A stretch of 49,743 nucleotides of DNA from Thermoplasmata archaeon (GTDB lineage Archaea > Thermoplasmatota > Thermoplasmata > Lutacidiplasmatales > UBA184). A model generated the notes under the pieces. That model ran no database searches. It saw nothing but the letters and a program-made list of their open reading frames with translations, and was not told the origin of the DNA. Location: the NCBI GenBank assembly GCA_022749895.1, contig JAKIWS010000011.1:1-49743 (forward strand), written 5' to 3'. The position numbers were made by a program, and so were the translations under genes. Position 1 is the stretch's first letter. Each line of letters begins with the position of its first letter. Below are positions 48,057-49,743 of the stretch, in pieces.

Positions 48057-49120
48057 CTGTTGGTCGCGGTCGCGCGCGGCGGGTCGACGCGCAGCCGCAA
48101 TCGGCGGTACGACTGCACGGCGGCCCCGTAGTTGCGCCGACGGACAGCCCCGGCGAACTCGCGGATCTCCTCGACGGCGGGCCCGGTCTCCACGGCGTTC
48201 GCGCGCTGGCGGCCGACCTCCGTGGCGAGCCGCCGAAGGTCGGTCACCACGAGCGGGCTCGCCACCGACCAGAGGGCGAAGGCCGCGCGCGCGAGGATCG
48301 GTTCGGCCTCCTGGCGCCGACCGCCCCGCGCGAGCTTGCGGCCGACCTCGAGGGGGCCGAGCGCCGGGGCGGGGTCTCCGCCCAACTCCTGGATCACGCT
48401 CGCGACGAGCTCGCACTCGGCGACGAGGATCTGCACCGTCGCCCAGTCGTCCTCGAGGGCCGTGAGCTCCTCTTCGACGTGCCGAAGTCGTCGTTGGGCC
48501 CCTGCGAGGTCCCCGCCCCCGAGCGCGGAGCGGCAGCCTTCGAGCTCCGAATCCGGCGTGGCGGTTTGGACCAGGCCGATGAGCTCGTTCCGCCGCGCCT
48601 CGACGGACTGAAGCTCGTCCATGAGCGACGCAGCGAGGTGGACGAAGAGGTCGCGGCCGAGCTGCTCGAGCTCCCGTCGGTCGTCGGCGACCAGGCTCTC
48701 CCGGGACCGCCGATGGAATTCGGCGAGGTCGAGCCCTTGGCGACGGCCGAGCTGAAGGTACTCATCGATCTGCCGTTTCAGCACCGGGATATCGCCCGCC
48801 GGCGGCAGCGCGGGGAGCGGCTTGCGGAGCTGCGCTTCGGCCGGGGCCCGCGGGCGGTCCGGCCAGGGCGCCGGGGCCGGGAAGGTCCCGGCCATCCCGA
48901 GCTGTGCCGCGGTCACCGGCGCCTCCACCGGAGACGCGACCGGTTCGTCGACCCCGGCCGCGATCAGGAGCTCGCGGATCGTCTCGGCCGATTGGCGTTC
49001 CGTGCCGGATCCACCGCTCGCCTCGCGGACGACGTCGAACAGCTCGACGGCGAGATGGCAGCGCGGGCAGGCCGGCGCGCCGGTGTCGTTCGATTCTCCG
49101 CACGCGGGGCACGTCGGCAC
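48053..49120 (-). CDS. Zinc-ribbon protein with long helical domain
   Basis: A 355-residue product with no known family. A zinc ribbon opens it (Cys4, Cys7, Cys18, Cys21; MPTCPACGES and ACPRCHLAVELF). After a Pro/Ala-rich linker, residues about 110-355 are almost entirely helical and charged (DIPVLKRQIDEYLQLGRRQG, DRRELEQLGRDLFVHLAASL, LRHVEEELTALEDDWATV), suggesting a coiled-coil or TPR-like bundle. No membrane helix. It follows the HtpX-like protease gene after 20 nt and may be co-transcribed with it. Confidence 0.68.
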   Translation of the reverse strand: MPTCPACGESNDTGAPACPRCHLAVELFDVVREASGGSGTERQSAETIRELLIAAGVDEPVASPVEAPVTAAQLGMAGTFPAPAPWPDRPRAPAEAQLRKPLPALPPAGDIPVLKRQIDEYLQLGRRQGLDLAEFHRRSRESLVADDRRELEQLGRDLFVHLAASLMDELQSVEARRNELIGLVQTATPDSELEGCRSALGGGDLAGAQRRLRHVEEELTALEDDWATVQILVAECELVASVIQELGGDPAPALGPLEVGRKLARGGRRQEAEPILARAAFALWSVASPLVVTDLRRLATEVGRQRANAVETGPAVEEIREFAGAVRRRNYGAAVQSYRRLRLRVDPPRATATNS

Positions 49121-49140
49121 GCGCTCGGTCTCCGAACGGG

Positions 49141-49743
49141 CTACGGCCGGATTCCCGAGGAGCGGGAGGAGGCGGCGAACCGGGGGGCCGTGACGCTCGG
49201 CGCGTACCGGTAGGAGAGGTGCATCGAGCGGAGCCGCTGGACCCGCTCCTCGATCGGGGGATGGGTCGAGAAGAGGCTCGCGAACCAGCTCCCGCGGTAC
49301 GGGTTGACGATGTAGAGGCTGCTGGAGGCGGGCGAGCCGGAGCTCAGCGGAACGCGGGCGTTCCCGACCTCGAGCTTCTCGAGGGCCCGGGCGAGGGCTT
49401 CCGGGTCGCCCAGGGTCGTCGCCCCGACCTCGTCCGCCCGGAGCTCGCGGGAGCGGGAGATCGCGAGCTGCAAGAGCATCGCCGCGAGGGGCGCGGTGAT
49501 CGCCGCCACGAGGAGGACGATCGGGTTCACGTTGCTGCGGTTGTTGTTCCCGGCGAACATCGCCGAGAAGATCACGAACTGGGCGAGGTAGGAGATCGCG
49601 CCGGCGATGGTCGCGGCGAACGTCATCAGGAGAACGTCCCGGTCTTTCACGTGGGCGAGCTCGTGGGCGAAGACCCCGGCGAGTTCCCGGTCGTTGAGCA
49701 GTTGAAGGATCCCCTCCGTCGCGGCGACGACGGCGTGCCGTTC
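49141..49743 (-). CDS. htpX: HtpX-like M48 metalloprotease (5' end beyond window)
   Basis: The N-terminus lies outside the window; 200 residues remain. The zinc motif HELAH is in VFAHELAHVKDRD, preceded by EGILQLLNDRELAG, and the third ligand is Glu in SRSRELRADEVGA. Two membrane helices (LLMTFAATIAGAISYLAQFVIF and PIVLLVAAITAPLAAMLLQLA) separate them, with the C-terminal FSTHPPIEERVQRLRSM. The family degrades misfolded membrane proteins at the cytoplasmic membrane. The C-terminal 25 residues are Ser/Arg-rich and beyond the usual end. Confidence 0.93.
   Translation of the reverse strand, partial: ERHAVVAATEGILQLLNDRELAGVFAHELAHVKDRDVLLMTFAATIAGAISYLAQFVIFSAMFAGNNNRSNVNPIVLLVAAITAPLAAMLLQLAISRSRELRADEVGATTLGDPEALARALEKLEVGNARVPLSSGSPASSSLYIVNPYRGSWFASLFSTHPPIEERVQRLRSMHLSYRYAPSVTAPRFAASSRSSGIRP

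Noticed and set aside
1-49743. Prophage, insertion sequence, CRISPR array or defence island
   Set aside because: No transposase, integrase, direct repeat array or defence gene was seen; the content is mostly housekeeping genes.

Overview
The window is a dense, GC-rich (about two thirds G+C by eye) stretch of archaeal chromosome. Archaeal markers include the ribosomal proteins eL19, eL32 and eS4, RNase P protein Rnp1, a Cbf5/TruB-type pseudouridine synthase, the HMG-CoA synthase/thiolase/DUF35 trio, CTP-dependent riboflavin kinase, an archaeosine-type radical SAM enzyme, an LSm protein, PAC2, and tRNA genes with introns. A DUF835 protein and an MmpL-type transporter suit the Thermoplasmatota. 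The high GC suggests a terrestrial, high-GC lineage of that phylum, but this placement is inference.

Layout. 1-1243: cysteinyl-tRNA synthetase (3' end outside the window) and a stand-alone Lrp/AsnC ligand-binding domain. 1309-4085: a PrxQ-like peroxiredoxin and a TolB-N/TPR/AAA+ fusion. 4150-7179: an MmpL-type RND transporter. 7211-11273 (minus): secY, an EMC3/Oxa1-like protein, cmk and truB. 11541-11996: a plus-strand HIT-like gene that separates secY from the ribosomal genes. 12028-24130 (minus): 23 genes in S10-spc order, uL3 to uL15, tightly packed with repeated 4-nt ATGA overlaps. 24363-27729: threonine dehydratase, DUF2203, a zinc-ribbon membrane protein and DUF99. 27756-27867: tRNA-Arg(TCT) with an intron. 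27881-34320 (minus): a probable seven-gene operon of an HTH regulator, HMG-CoA synthase, a thiolase homologue, DUF35, DUF835, a GT4 glycosyltransferase and an unknown zinc-ribbon protein. 34423-34529: tRNA-Ala(GGC), also with an intron. 34650-39647: a PAC2 pair, a class V aminotransferase, an M20 amidohydrolase, a membrane protein and DUF1326. 39965-41881: dnaK. 41909-43042: citrate synthase. 43134-45904: LSm, ribK, radical SAM and nadE in one operon. 45985-49743: a CDIN1/TPD-type nuclease, hisS, a zinc-ribbon protein and an HtpX-like protease (N-terminus outside the window).

The main surprises are these. Both tRNA genes carry a 35-37 nt intron inside the T-loop at position 59/60, with a bulge-helix-bulge-like fold. 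The thiolase next to HMG-CoA synthase lacks the usual catalytic Cys and both catalytic His. A bacterial-looking TolB-N/TPR module is fused to an AAA+ ATPase. SecY has two extra N-terminal membrane segments. uS5 ends in a Gly-Arg-Pro tail. A convergent gene pair overlaps by about 150 nt. Many start codons sit 24-32 nt downstream of a TTATGG/TTTATA-like box, which suggests widespread leaderless transcription and was used to choose several starts. No gene-free stretch exceeds 300 bases; the longest is 11274-11540, where no RNA gene or small ORF could be supported.
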